DNA of 64,000 nt from Siderastrea siderea (GCA_964030785.1 OZ034979.1:6551423-6615422); one strand, 5' to 3'. Positions 13,101 to 28,602 are shown, counted from the stretch's first letter. Notes: generated by a model not told the origin, from the sequence alone. A program made the numbers and translations.

Positions 13101-16100
13101 ACTTTAGGATTTCATACACATTCTCAAAAGTTAAAACCACCTTGTACAGCATAATAAACAGCACCACAGGAAAGTACTGCTCAGTAGCTTTCATTTGAAT
13201 GGTCACACTTTAGGATTTTATCCACAGGTTCAAAAGTTAGATTCGCCTTGTACAACATAACAAACAGCACCACAGGAAAGTACTGCTCAATAGCTTTCAC
13301 TTGAATGGTCACACTTTAGGATTTCATCCACAGACTCAAAAGTTAGAACCACCTTGTACAACATAATAAACAGCACCACAGGAAAGTACTGCTCAGTTTT
13401 TATTTAAGTGGTCACACATTATAAGATTTCATCCATAGACTTAGAAGTTCCGAACTTTAACTTTGGAAGAGAACAAAGGTAAAAAGCAATTTACGGCATT
13501 CTAGCACAAAGGCGTTCTTGCTTTATTTATCATGTGTACATAACTTCTCCGGGTTATAACGAAGAGTATTTACTAAATAAGAGTAATATCCTCGTTAGTA
13601 TAATTTTTTTCCTCTGCTGTATTTCTGCATTTACTCCACTATTCATAACTCGATTTTGTTGCCTCGAACAATTTTGCGTTCCTTCCTGACGGTTTGAGTA
13701 AAGGCAATTCAATTATAGCAGAATGTGCTCTGATAGCTTGGTGTACGCAGAACCAATCAGAGAAAGCGATTGAAGGCTCATATCCAGAGACCCCAGAGGC
13801 AATCTAAACAACAAGTGGCGAGCTTTGAAGCAGAAAATATTTTGGACGCAGCATGCCTAGGTAGTAGATAGCTTAGTGTAAGGGCCGACTTAGACGGTAC
13901 GATTTTTGCTTACAACTGTTGTATGGTACTTGCTCACGTCGCGCCTGCAACATGAATCGTGTGGTCTAACTCAGACGCACAACATCTTCGCTACAGTTGC
14001 ACAGAAATCGAAAAATGTCGTAGGATTTTGAAACATGTTTTAAAACACTAAGAAAGTCGTAGCCACAATCAAAATGTTAGAACGACGAGTTGTATATGAT
14101 CTTTGCCTGATGCAAGCAGCGTGCGCTACAAAAGTCGCATACGACAGTCGCAAGCAATAATCGTACCGTCTAAATCTGCCCTAAGAGAACCAGTGAGAGG
14201 ACGGAAGTAAATACTCATATCCAGAGGCTGTCTATATAGTTAGTAGCAAGCTTTGAAGCAGAAGGAAGAGAATATGGGCTGTTAGCTTAGTGTTAAGGAA
14301 CCAATCAGAGAGGTCGAGCGAATGCTTATATCAAGGGGCTGTCTACGTAAACAGCGGAAGATCATGAAACAAAACTTACGGTGGAAGCAGGCGATTAAGC
14401 AGCTTTTCAGTTCGTTCCTTCTCCTCGTTCAACTGGCGTGTTCTTTCCTCTACAAGCTGTTCCAAATGATTAGCGTGTTTTTCCATCATAGAGACCATGT
14501 TTTCAATGATATTTGATCCCCTGTTAAGCAGCAAAAACAAGGAAGAGGAGTTGCATCAACCTAAAGACCCTCTAGTTCTCGTAAGAAACAAGATCGCCGA
14601 GCAATCTTTCCTATCTTCTATGTTAGAGGTAAGTGTTGGGGCTGGGGAGGGGTAAGTAGTGTCTGAAGTTAGCTCAATGCTCAACAGCATTTTTTCTTGT
14701 ACCAACCACTGAAATTAAAAAAAAATCTTGGTTGGTAATAGACCATGAAAGTAGTGCCCCTCCCCCCCCCCCCCCCAAATAATAGTGATAGCAATTCAAT
14801 AATACTTGAATTTTCTTTGTGTCTTTAAAACGTTGGGGAATAGTTGATTGAAACTTTTTCCCCCCAAGGTATCTGATAAGAAATGGTAAGAAAACCCTAC
14901 ATATATAATACATGTGAGAAACAAGCGCCTGTTTTCCCATATTAATTTCTAGGATAGAGAAAGACTGCAAAGGGTGACTACTTTGTAGAGACAAGATCAT
15001 CTTTTAAATTCCAAACCTACCGCAAGCTTTTCATTTTTCACCATTTTATTCATATATATCAGCCCACATACGACACACGTTTTTTATATCCGAAAGTAGA
15101 GAGCCACCGACAGCCATAACGAACCCTTGAAAGTAACAACGAACGAAAGAACTGAACGGTGTTATTAATAATGGTAATAGGACTGAGTGGAGTCCAATTC
15201 GGTCTGTAATCATAGGAGTGATTAACGAAATCGGACGACCGCGTAGCGGGAGTCCGATTTGTTTAATCACGAGTATGATTACAGACCGGATTGGACGACA
15301 CGAAGTCCTGTTACCAAATAATCATATCTATAACAAAATTCGAGAAAGGAAAAGGAGAAAACGTACCGGAGAAGGAATAGAACACAGTTTTATTTGCAAG
15401 ATACGTAAGAAAAATCTTGTTCAAGTGTAACTGATCCATTAGAGCGCGCACTCTGACGCGTACTGTTCAATTACACTGTCCTACTGTCCTATTCATGCTC
15501 AAATCATGGCTGGTGATAGCCAATCAGATTCGAGAATTGTGTTATAGTTATGATTATGATTAACATTATCATTATAATTTTCTTATCGTTTACCTGCCGC
15601 TGATCTTCTTGAGTCGCTCTACAATGCGAAAAAAATGCGGCCGCTCCTCCGGATCATCATTCCAGCAGTCCACCATCAGATCCACGAACTCCGGCCTCAC
15701 TTCCACGCGTGTCAGGTTAGGGCGGAATGGAGGCTCTTCATGGGCCACTACACGGTGTATGATCTCTGAGACAAAACAGCAATGACAATGAAACCTAGTC
15801 GAAGCTAATGTGTTTTCGTTTTTTGGTGGGTGCGTATACCAAGTACTGATTCATATGTGAATCGTTCGCGCCTTTGAAAACGCTGGCGTCCAGGAAAGTA
15901 GTCAAGAAAGAGCATAATTTTTCGTACGTTTTCATCCGTCGTCCACACGGAAAGCGACATTTGGACGGGGCCACACCATTGCGTTTCAGGGTGGGGGGGG
16001 TGATGATCTATATCTTACCTTTACATCCCATATGACAGTCGAAAAAAGGTTTGGACCTGGTTGCGATTTCCTGTAGAATAATTGCATAGCTGTAGACATC

Positions 16101-19100
16101 ACCCTTCTGCGAGAATCCTTCCTTCTCTCCCTTACTGAAGTTGATGTGTTCTGGTGCCGTCCACAAAAGATCTGATTGACAACAAAAAGGGTGAGATCAT
16201 AATTGGTGTTTCGGGTAAAGGATTTGCGAGGATTTCCTACCTCCTTTCTTTGTTTTGTTTAGCACAGCGCGCTACAGGCGACAGGTTGCGCATGGCTATA
16301 GGGGAGAAACATTTAAGGCCCCCAAGGAGTATCCCTAGGAGCAAACCAGGGCTCCAGTCCCTCCTTTACGCTCCTGCTAGCCTGCGTAGCAAGCGTTTCC
16401 ACAGGCTTTTTCGCAAGTTCGAAGCATTACGCTTCTGTGTCATTACATACATGGGTATATCTCCATATACCGCGACTATTTCGTGGCTGCAATGCAACCC
16501 CACCTCCTCCCCCTTTGCTTCTGCATTAATATTTTAGCTGGTGATCTTTTAAATGGATCCCAAGGAGTAGTTTCGTGGAACAGTCCCTAGGCTCTCTTCT
16601 AAGCTCCTGTGTAAATTCCATAACCGGGTATACCTTTCTCTCTACCAAACCATCTCCTCCCACACTGCTTCTTCACAATAACCTACCCGCGTACGACTTG
16701 TTGCCGTCAGTATTGGTGTTTTTTTCTTGCCCCGCCTTGAAGTTGTTTAGTCCCCAATCCGTGATGCTCACCACCCAGTGACTGTCAATCATGCAGTGAG
16801 AGGAGGTGAGGTTTCCATGGAACTTAACAGCACTGTTGTGTAGATACTTCATTCCCTGCAACGTAACGTTCGGTTTAATGGTAATGGTTACGGTGTAAAG
16901 CATTTGTTTCAGCGCTAGCCAATCACAACACACGCAAAAAAACACAATGAATCAATGAGAACTCTAAGTAAATACACGTAACAGGCGCCAAGTGCGTGAA
17001 AAACGTGTGTAAGCAAGTCACAATTATTAGTTTTTGTGTGTATGATTGAGAAAATAGAACCAGTTTTTCAAAACAATCACAGAGTGAAGTAAAGAAAAGC
17101 CAACGCAGACGTGAAACAGTTGGAAACCGCTCTTTCGTGCAAATTTAATGCTATAATGATATTATTAATGTTCAAATGTGCTTTACATTTTAAACTGAAT
17201 ATGAGATAAAAGGCGTTAGGGCAAGTGATAATTGCAATAGTAATGCCCTTATATAGCGCAAGCTTCATACGACTTTTGTACATGTTTAATTGCGCCTAGC
17301 GTTTCTGCTAAGGGGAAAGATCAGACGAGAGCTGTTATCAGTTCATAACGAACTCGTGCCACTATCCATACCATCCAATGAATGAATGTAAACAAACCAG
17401 ACCACAACATCGGAGATAAGGTATCCTATTTTTTGTTCAACAGAGGTGCAGATTCTTGACTTTTTTAAACTAAAACTCCATACTTACACTTTAATCCATT
17501 TGCTATGAAATTTTTAACGTTTTGCTTGAAACCTAAAAGGTGCTTTAACGTTTAGCGTGCAAAAACCGAGCGATGTCGAAAGTGGGCGAAGCAAAGTGTC
17601 TATTTGATGCGTGCGCCCCTTCGACAAAGCATGAGAATTGAAAATGGCTTCAGAAATTCAAATTTAATTCCTTTTATTGTTAAGACTCCATCTGGGAGTA
17701 CTACTCACCCCGGATTCGTTACTCACCGCTGCTATGTCGATAGACATGGACAACTTGAAAGCGTAGTCAATCTTGTTCTCATCATTTGCCAGTACCTCCT
17801 TTGGACAATAAAGGTTACAAAATTAAGTCTGGTGAGCGACCACGTTTAAAAGTAAGAAAAGAAGTTACTCTATGGAGATGGCAACGTATGACAGCTTCCT
17901 TATCAAGAGTTTGACTGAGAACTGATTTAAACACGAATTTGTGAAGGTGGTCGGGTACTGAGCAACTCGAGGCAACATACATACGGGTTCTGAACTTGTG
18001 CTGAAATACATTCGCGAATTGAGCAACTTGTACGGCTTCGTAAGGACAGCGCCTCCTTTTGTTACCGCACACGCGTTCTGCGCATCTCGGGATATTCGGG
18101 TTTCTTAAAGATATTTGCCCACTAATACAACAATATTTTTGCGTGGTTTAAGTCTATGTGGAAAAATCAGATCTTAACAAGGGCTGTCAGAATACAAAAA
18201 GAAAACTGGCAGTAGCCACACATTTTTCAAAGATAATTGAGCTTAAATTTGGAAAGAAATTGCAATACATTGTTTGTATTTTAACGCTTTTTTTTAAGAA
18301 TTATGGTTGCTTAATTATCTCTGAAAAATGCGCGGTTACCCACATTTTTCTTTTTGGATTCCAATAACCCTTGCTAAGATCTACTTTTCCCCATAATCAT
18401 AGCCTTTGCAAAAATACATCTGTATTAGGAGGCACCGTCCTTAACAGGTACTCAATAACAAACCCAAAATACATACGGGGAACAAACAAGTGAGAACTAT
18501 ATGCACAGACCTGCAGACTCCCTTTCTTGCAGTAGGACCACACAAGAAGGATGTTTGGAGACTCGATACAGGCTCCAATGAACGGATTCAGGTTCTCATG
18601 ACTCAAATCTCGCACCTTTTGAGAATGAAAGAAAAACGCTCGATCAAGAGGCAGAAAGCATACCTAAGAAAGAGGAGAGGAAAGAAAAAGGGACCGTATG
18701 AAAACAGTTCCCCATGATTTTTCCCCTGATCTTGTAAAATAAAATTTCTAACTTAAATATTCCCGTGGGGCTACACTCTTGGCAGTATAATGGGGGCAGC
18801 CATGGCAGCCCTGATTCCATGGCTTGTAAATATGATGTATCGGTTACTAGTTCAATATTCTCCGGAGATAACCACATAGCATCGGCTTTCACGACAACAA
18901 AATGGCGGATCAAACGACAGCACAACACGTGCTCTTCAAGCAGAGCCTAGGTTTACACTTGTTTCCATAGTAACGTTACAACAGGAAATTAAGTCTTGTT
19001 GCGGGCGCTGCGACTTTCCCTCGCTAGGAATAACTACCCCTGGGTCTCCGAGGATGTGTGTTGGTTAGCTCATCAGATCTGGAATGAACACTTCTTAAAT

Positions 19101-22100
19101 TGACGCTATTGGAAATGAGGAATAGTGACAGCAAAGGCAACAGTTTCAAACTAAAAGGAATTAGTATATACCAAATCAGTGGATGGTATTTTTCGCGAGC
19201 CCTGATTGGCTACTCAGACTCGGAATTGCATCTGCTATGCACCTCCCTGCATTGAGTGCGGTGCATTTGGTGCTGGCTATCCACCGGTTTGGTACACTGA
19301 CTAAACCAGTGGTGAATAATTGTCAATTAACGACGATCTTTAGGAAGTACTTCCCAAAAAAAGTCAACCCCTGTCAACAGACATACCGACATGCGACATA
19401 CCGACATACCGCGCGATCGTTGTTTACCAGTGAAGAGAAAACAACGATTGAGCCAATAAGATTAATTCGCGTATTTGAAATAGAACACGGTGACTACCTA
19501 CTGGTAGCGTATAGACAATAACGATACAGCCAATCAGATTTGTGTAGTCACAATAGACCACGGTAAATGTCTACTTACAGAAAGTAGACAATGAAAACTG
19601 AGCCAATCAGATTCGCGTATTCACAACAGACCGCAGTGAGTGTCAACTAATAGCCAATAGACAATGACGATTGAGCCGGTCAGATCCGCGTTTTTGCAAT
19701 AACCACAGTAAACGGTCTACTTAGGTAATGTCGAAATGTAATGTCGAGAAAATATTAAACTGGTAACTGATACATCATCATGCATATTTACAAGGCTGCC
19801 ATCATGGCTGCCATGGCTGCCACTTAGGTAATGTTAGTGTCTACCTCATTAAATGTCCACTTAGGTAAGATAGAAACCAAAACCATAATAATACCTGCTT
19901 AAGTTCAATGAGAACTTCTCTTGTTAGCTGAACACTCCTTTTCCTGAGCCGCTTTACTGCCACTGTCTGCCCCTGAAATTAAACGCTTTCTTACCAACCC
20001 TTTACTCAAGTCAGTTGAAAGGAAACAATGCAAGCTAATAACCCAGTACAGCGAACTCCCCCCCCCCCCCCCCAGTTATGACAACAACTTTTTCTTGGCC
20101 TACTTTCATGCAGTCATTTTCTTATCTTTAAGCCCTAACAGTAACGAAAATGAAATTTCTCTTTACATTTTCGCTGCTTATTTAAACGTTCAAGTGATGA
20201 GAATAAAATACGGGATCACCAGCTGGGATAAGATGTCTTAATATCCTTACAAATTCCCTTAACTAGTTCCGTAAGAAATGTTTGGAGAACAGTAAGGAGA
20301 ATATGCATTTTTATATCCGGGCTTAAAGGATTGAGCTGTCTACACCTCTACACAATATTTTTATTGTCCATCGATGTCCCACTGTACATCGTCACACAAA
20401 GACTTTCCTTCCCCGGGGATCGTGAATTAAAGCGTTTTCGCGCGGACGCACTCTTAAAACAAACCATCAAACCAGGTCATTGTTGGATAAACCAATTAAA
20501 TTAAACATTGTTCTTCATTAAAAATGTAGGAAGGTTTCGTGGTGTAATTGTCGACATGTCATGTCTTGATGACCTGTCGTTTAAATGTCATCAAGCTCAC
20601 AAAGATCGCTGCCAGTATGTAGCCATCTACAAATAATTCATAGGAAGACAGTTCGGTTTCCTGGTCGTCACAGACGGTTGCTGGAAGTCCTTTGTTTTTC
20701 TTTCAACACGTTTTATTAATGTCATCAGTCCAAGAAACACGTTAACACAGGCGTTTACCTATCCGGGCGAGGACAAGAGATTATGGAGTAAGAGTGTATA
20801 GGTATTGCCTCTTGGGTTATTTTTACAATGTTCCAGTCCTCCGCAGATAATTTTACCTCGCGTGTTGCGTGGATGTTTCGTGGAGGAATTGCATGACTGA
20901 ACAACTCGAAGCTTCCCCCTTTGCTTCGTTGAAGAAGCTTTCTTTTTCCTTGTGTTTCCCACGTCCGAACTTTCATCGGGGCAAGAGCTGGAGTTTTCGT
21001 GTGCATCACTTTCACTGTCACTTTAGATCTCAACGTGGGCATCGTTTTCACTCCTTTAAACCTCGCTACCGGCACTTCGTGCTTCATCTTCCTCACTGGA
21101 ACTAGTACTAACCGGCTTCACTGCTCGAACAGTCTTCAGATCTGTCGCTCTAAGTAAAACCAGAAAGGCGATTCTTCTTACAGAGACGACTCCCTGACGA
21201 GTTTGGGACAGAAACTTCGTTATATTCGCGTTCGTCTACAAAAAGTATGCTCAACGCGAGATCTTGACTCCCAGAGTCGTCCGCCATTTTGTTACGCGAA
21301 GAACGCGTAGCTCTGCGCGAGGGTCATTCACGCGGAAAATATTCTCGTCATATGATTGGCTATTGGCTAACCCTCTTAGGACTCCACGATCTGTGAGTCG
21401 ATCTAAAAATAACTTGAGCGGAATTACCTATGGGATAAGACTGGTATGTGGGATATACTCTCTTATTTCGTAATCTCTTGGGCGATTGGCAATATTACGT
21501 CAATAAGAAGGACAAAGAAGTTCCAGTTACGAATCAAACGTCTGAGAGGTTAGCGGTCTCGTTGCTAAAGCCCCCTTAAACAGTACTTACCAGGTAGTAT
21601 CCTTCAGTAGTAAACACTTGCTCTGTGTATTCGTCACTATTGGTTTGTTCCGCTGAATGGTTCCCGTCGCTATGACGAGCCACGTGACCTTGTACTGTGC
21701 TGGATGGGCTGCCGTTCTTAATGGAAGCAATAAATAAAAATGGAAAAATGGAAAAATCACTGGGAGTAGTTGACAGGGTCTCAAAAAGGAAGAAGAAGCT
21801 TGATGAGTATCCACCATGAATTTGCATCTCTTCGGTATACCTTTTAAAGCACGCTTTTCAGCCTGGAAAATCGCTTCAATTGCTTTAACAGTGTCGAAGC
21901 GATTGCACTGCTGTTTGTGGTTTGTACAAGATCAACGCCAAATCACTGAGGCCTACGTCAAGCGTCGAGCTTTGCATGTACCAAACCTAATGCAAATAAG
22001 CAAAGCAATTGTTTTTACTAAATTGCATTAGGTTTGGCACGACGTTTGACCTCAGCCTAACAAAATCACATGAAAGAGTTTGCAGGGCTTGGTAATTTCA

Positions 22101-25100
22101 GTAAAAGATAGACTTCACTAACATTCCCAAACAAGGTCCCCGGCAGTGCAGGTGTATTTTGAGCGACTAAATGCTACCAATCTCTCAGTTTTTCAAGACG
22201 CCAGCTTGGATTAGGAGCCTGATAGAGGAGAGTTGGGGCAAATGACAAAAGTGACCAAGGGAGTACGATTCATGCCTTCTTTCACTCCTCTCTCAACCCC
22301 GTACGTTGCTAACCCAAGATGACGCACATGCGAATAAATCCGGCGCTCACCCCAAAAAAAAGCCTGCACTGCAAGGCTCTGATCTACTTGATATATAAAG
22401 AGCCCGACAATAGCAGGGTTGCTCTCTCTCAGCAAGGAAGCTTAATTACCCAAAAGCCCCTACTGCAGTAATCATTGCCTTTAATTACCATGTTTCGGTT
22501 CACCTTACCACATTGTGTGCATGAGGACCAGATCCAGTGGCCCGGTTAAACAACGCTAGCATGCCTGCTGGCTTAGTCTCTTGTCGTCCTTGTTCTTTGA
22601 GTTTTAAATCGTCAAACTGGATCTTCCACGACATGTTCTCAGCCAAATCAGTTTCGTATCGAAGTTTTCTGAAAGAAAAATCACAAAACGGTGAGTGTCC
22701 GGGTTTGCGATTGGCTGCTTAAAGTGCAGGTTAGCATTACTATTTCGAATAGAATCTTGTTTCCCTGGGGCAGTGTGCTCCCTTTTTCTAAGGAGTTCGA
22801 GATACTAGGTACGACAGAGCTGACAGAGCTGACTAACAATTACTCATGTCAGAAGCGCACGTCAAGGAAAACTGGGGACGACAAGACAAACCATAGCAAG
22901 GACATACACCAGAAGGACATACAACAGAGAAACATACACCAGAGGGACATACACCAGAAGGACATACACCAGAGGGACATACCCCAGACGGACATACACC
23001 AGAAGGACATACACCAGACGGACATACACCAGACGGTCATAAACCAAAAGGACATACACCAGACAGACATACACCACACGGATATACACCAGAAGGACAT
23101 ACACCAGACGGACATACACCAGAAGGACATACACCAGAAGGAAATACACCGGAAGGACATACACCGGAAGGACATTCACCAGGAGGACATACACCAGACG
23201 GACCTACACCAGACGGACATACACCAGAAGGCCATACACCAGAAGGACATACACCAGACGGACATACACCGGAAGGGGATACACCAGAAGGACATACACC
23301 AGAAGGACATACACCAGACGGATATACGCCAGACGGACATACACCGGAAGGACATACACCAGAAGGACATACATCAGAAGGACATACACCAGACGGACAT
23401 ACACCAGAAGGACATACACCAGAAGGACATACACGAGACGGACATACACCAGATGGACATAAACCACAAGGACATACACCAGCGGGACATACACCACACG
23501 GACATAAACCACAAGGACCTGCACCAGCGGGACATACACCAGAGTGACATACCCCAGAGGGACATACACCACAAAGACATACACCAGACGGACCTACACC
23601 AGAAGGACATACACCAGACGAACATACACGAGAAGGATATACACCAGAAGGAAATACTTAAGGTCCAGTATGTCCATACACCAGAAGGACATAAACCAGA
23701 AGGACATACAGCAAACGGACATACACCAGACGGACATACACCAGAAGGATATACACCAGACGGACATATACGAGAAGGACATACACCAGAAGGACATACA
23801 CCAGACGGACATATACGAGAAGGACATACACCAGAAGGACATACACCAGAAGGGCATACACCAGAAGGATATTCACCGGAAGGAGATACACCATGGATAT
23901 ACACCATGGACATACACCAGACGGAGAGACATCAGAAAGACATACACCAGAAGGACATACACCAGACGGACATATACGAGAAGGACATACACCAGAGGGA
24001 CATACACCAGACGGACATATACGAGAAGGACATACACCAGAAGGACATACACCAGAAGGGCATACACCAGAAGGATATTCACCGGAAGGAGATACACCAT
24101 GGATATACACCATGGACATACACCAGACGGAGAGACATCAGAAAGACATACACCAGAAGGACATACACCAGACGGACATATACGAGAAGGACATACACCA
24201 GAAGGACATACACCAGAAGAGCAGACACCAGAAGGATATACACCAGAAGGAAATACACCAGAAGGAAATACTTATGGTCCAGTATGTCCATACACCAGAA
24301 GGACATACAACAGAAGGACATACACCAGACGGACATACACCAGAAGGACATACACCAGAAGGACATACACCAGAAGGATATTCACCGGAAGGACGTACAC
24401 CAGAAGGACGTACACCAGAAGGCCTATCACCAGAAGGACACACTACCAGACGGACATGCACCAGAACGACATAACCAGAAGGACATACACCAGAGGGACA
24501 TACACCAACCGGACATACACTAGACGGACATACACCAAACGGACATACACCAGAAGGACATACACCCAGAGAGAGAAACACCAGAAGGACATACATACAC
24601 CAGAGAGACATACACCAGAAGGACATACACCAGAAGGACATACACCAGACGAACATACACGAGAAGGACATACACCAGACGGACATACACCAGAAGGACA
24701 TACACCAGTGGGACATACATGAGAGGGACATACACCAGACGGTCATACACCAGAAGATAGGTGAAAATCTTTGCAGTGTCAAAATTTTGAAAAAGTCTGC
24801 CATTGTTGCTATGGTTTTGTATTGTCGTCCCCAGTTTTCCTTGGAGCGCGCTTTTGGCATGCGCTGATGTTATTCAGCTCTGTCGGTGTCTATGTAACTG
24901 CATTTTCGGAGAATACATGTACATCTGGAAGTTTTCTTTGGGGAATGTGCTACCAAGACCTCAAAAAACTACGCGAAATCCTAAACTTATTTGAGACTAA
25001 AAGATACTATTTTCATGGCCTGTTTCAGGTGTAATCTCTTTAGTCTTTCCACTCATTTAGGCCAGAGCAGCAAAACTCCCAGACACTTACTTCGATAATT

Positions 25101-28100
25101 CCGACTCGGGGATGGAGACCGTGGGGTTCTCCCTTTAGTGGGCTACACGGAAAGGTTCCAAACTAGGCGGTGCCCTTATTCACTTGCAGTATACGGAAGG
25201 CAAGGGAAATTTGTTATTTCTGTGTTGTTAAGGGTCGCGGTAACTCACTTTAACTGAAATAGCAGCTTAATGTGATTCTGATAACAGCGAAATCTAGCCT
25301 CTAAAACGGGTCAGCAAAAATTTTGCAAATCCAACGAGAGCTTGTAGCCTTCGAGCGACTGAAAGCCTGCTATCTACTGTTTTGGTTAATTTTTTAAGTG
25401 TGAAAAGGTGCATGTTTGTGTTTGGTGTATGAAAGGGCTGCCACTTTGATAGAAACTAGTACATAAAAGAATTGGGACGCAGTTTGAAACTCGGGGCCGA
25501 GCCGCCACCTTAACCCTTTAAGCCCCAATATCAACATGCATGTTCTCCTTACTTTTCTCCATATATTTCTTATGGTCCTAGTTAGGAGAATTTGCTTACA
25601 CATCAAGACACCTCATCTTTAAGCCCCAATATCAACATGCATGTTCTCCTCACTTTTCTCCATATATTTCTTATTGTCCTAGTTGGGAGAATTTGCTTAA
25701 ACATCAAGACACCTCATCTTCAGCGATCATTTTCTTAATTCTCATAACCTGTACGTTTGATGAAGTAATGATACTGTAAGGAGAAATTAGACGCGTGTAA
25801 CTATTAATATTTGGGCTTAATTAAGTGTGAAAACTTTTTTCGAGATTCCGAACTGAAGGGACAACATAACCTATTTCAACACTTCAAAATCATGATAACC
25901 TTTTGTGGCTTGGCAAGGAAAACGTAACAAGAAATTTTTCTTTCGAAACTTGACAGACATTTTTAACATGGACAATACACTTAGCTACTCCAATGGCATC
26001 TAACATTTTTTCGGCAGAATATCTGTTCGTAATACATAAACCGCCTCAGAAATTTGAAATTATTTGAAAGATAATGATGAAACTTTAGAATTTTCTTTGG
26101 GGAAATGTAAACTCAAACTTTTGGAGGAACAAATGACATTTAGAGTACGAAATAAGGTCAGCTAGCATTTAGCTGAAAAATCTGAACGGATCAACCTGCG
26201 TTAGCTTATGCAAAAATCCTTTTCAAAGCCCTGAAACAATCTGAGAAAACAAAAAGCAACGTTGGGTTCCCCTGTTTGGCTATTGCACTATAAATTCACC
26301 CACAAACAAAAACGCTGTCTTCAATGAGAAAGTTGAAAAACAATTTTAAAACAGAAATACCTTATGATGGCGAAAAACATGAAGGCGAGCACTACAACTC
26401 CTGCCGTCGACGCTCCTATTACAACGTTTACAAACCTGGCCGCTAGGAAGCAATAGAACAACCGATCAGAACACATGATCAAAGAGTGATTATAATTTAA
26501 GTCTGACCTATCGGTGCCTCTTAATAGCGACTACTTTTCCAAAATAATGAAATTTTCCCAGTCAAAACACTGTAGACGAGAACTGTAGTAAACCCACAAA
26601 CGACAACCTCTCGCTGTGGACGGTCACTTTCGGAAAGTTTGAGGTTGAGTCTAACGTTTGCGATTGTGAAAGGAATCCTGAAGTGTGACCAGGCCATTGG
26701 GAGCTACTGAGCAGTACTTTCTTTTACTGAGTGCAGTGTATTCTGTGTGTATTACTACGCCTTACAGGCTCAAGGTTTCAGCCTGTGGCTGAAGTCCTCA
26801 AGTGTGACCATTTAAGTGAAAGCTACTGAGCAGTACTTTCCTGTGGTCCTAAAGTGTGACCATTTAAATGATTAATGGCGTCGCATCAAGCAGTGTTTTT
26901 CTCTGGTTCTCTATATTATACTCGTTGCTTTACAACATGATTTTAACTTTTGAGACTGTGAACTAAATATTAAACTGTGACCATTCAAATGAAAGCTACT
27001 GAGCAGTACTTTCCTGTGGTTCTGTTTATTATGCTGTACAAGGTGTTTCTAACTTTTGAGTGTGTGGATGAAATCCTGAAGTATGACCATTCAAATGAAA
27101 GTTACTGAGCAGTACTTTCCTGTGGTGCTGTTTATTATGCTGTGCAAGGTGTTTCTAGCTTTTGAGTGTGTGGATGAATTCCTGAAGTATGACCGTTCAA
27201 ATGAAAGTTACTGAGCAGTACTTTCCTGTGGTGCTGTTTATTATGCTGTACAAGGTGGTTCTAAATTTTGAGTTTGTGGATGAAATCCTAAAGTGTGACC
27301 ATTCAAATAAAAGTTATTGAGCAGTACTTTCCTGTGGTGCTGTTTATTGTGCTGTACAAGGTGGTTCTGGCTTTTGAGACTGTGGATGAAATCCTAAAGT
27401 GTGACCATTCAAATAAAAGTTATTGAGCAGTACTTTCCTGTGGCGCTGTTTATTATGCTGTATAAGGTAGCCCTACTTTTTGAGTCTGTAAGTGAAATCC
27501 ACAGATTTCTTACTGACGCTCTTACGTCATCACTCTCATTATCTCACCTTTCTTTTCTTGCTCGACGCACAACTCATTCTCCCAGCCGCATTTTGGTTTG
27601 TCAGAAGGAGGGCTGGTACGGCCTCCAGCCCAGATCACTCTTACATCTGTATAAAATAAAAAATGAGTTTAAAATTGATACATTAGGACACGCATGGAGA
27701 GTCCCACAGCTAAGGGTGGGAAAGTGTTCAAATCCCCTTGGCGGGTAGCTTGCGTAGCAGGCGCTTGAGTTTTATGGGGCGTGCGGTGTTGGGAAATACC
27801 CTTTCCCTTTGGCTTTGAGCAAGCTCCTCGCTGCTCCGATTGCGCGTTCCCCAACACCGCGCGCCCCATAACATTCAAGCGCCTTTGCTACGCAGGCTAG
27901 TTGGCAGGTCAAATTTTGCCAAATTCAAATCCCAACCTCGAAGGGGAAATTTTTGAAAAATCCACGATCCATAGAAGAACCTAACACTTCGCTTAACATT
28001 TAAGTTGCTACGTCACTATATTTAAGGCGATTCTGTCTCAACCTCGTCTTAAAAGGAAAATAGTGTTGATAGACAAACAAGAAAATTAAAACTAATCGCG

Positions 28101-28602
28101 AGAAACAATTCTTATTTGTAGCTCTACACTTTGAGGATACTTCAGACTTGCAATTTTTCAGTGTAAAAGGCTACATTCAGTTAGCAGAAATATATTTGAT
28201 TTTGCAAGTTACAACGCGAAAAACTCCCGTTTTGTTCCCGCTGTGAATGGTCGTGTAGTCTTATCGTCTACCCATGCTTGCATAGTCTCATCCGCGGTAC
28301 ATGCTCGTGATCGAAACAGGTGCTGCTGTGCGACCGAATCACTGCTTTAAAATCGAACTCGTCGAAACAAAACTATGCTAAACTTATAAAGCCTACCTCT
28401 GAGATTGAAGCCTCCAGTTGAGTGATTGTAATCAGCGATGTTTTGAAAACTGCCATTTACATAATACTTCAGTGAGTAGTCCGGCTCTCTGTCCCCAGAA
28501 CTGTCTATACGAACTGTACCCGACGCCCCTGATGGAGAAATGATACATGTTGCAATACTGAAGAAAATGGTAATGGTGATAGTGACAGAACGATGGCTCT
28601 AG

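Noticed and set aside
22691..24523. 610-aa open frame rich in DIHQK pentapeptides, and overlapping frames up to 392 aa on both strands
   Set aside because: All are by-products of a 15-bp minisatellite lacking stops in every frame, inside an intron; there is no unique coding sequence.
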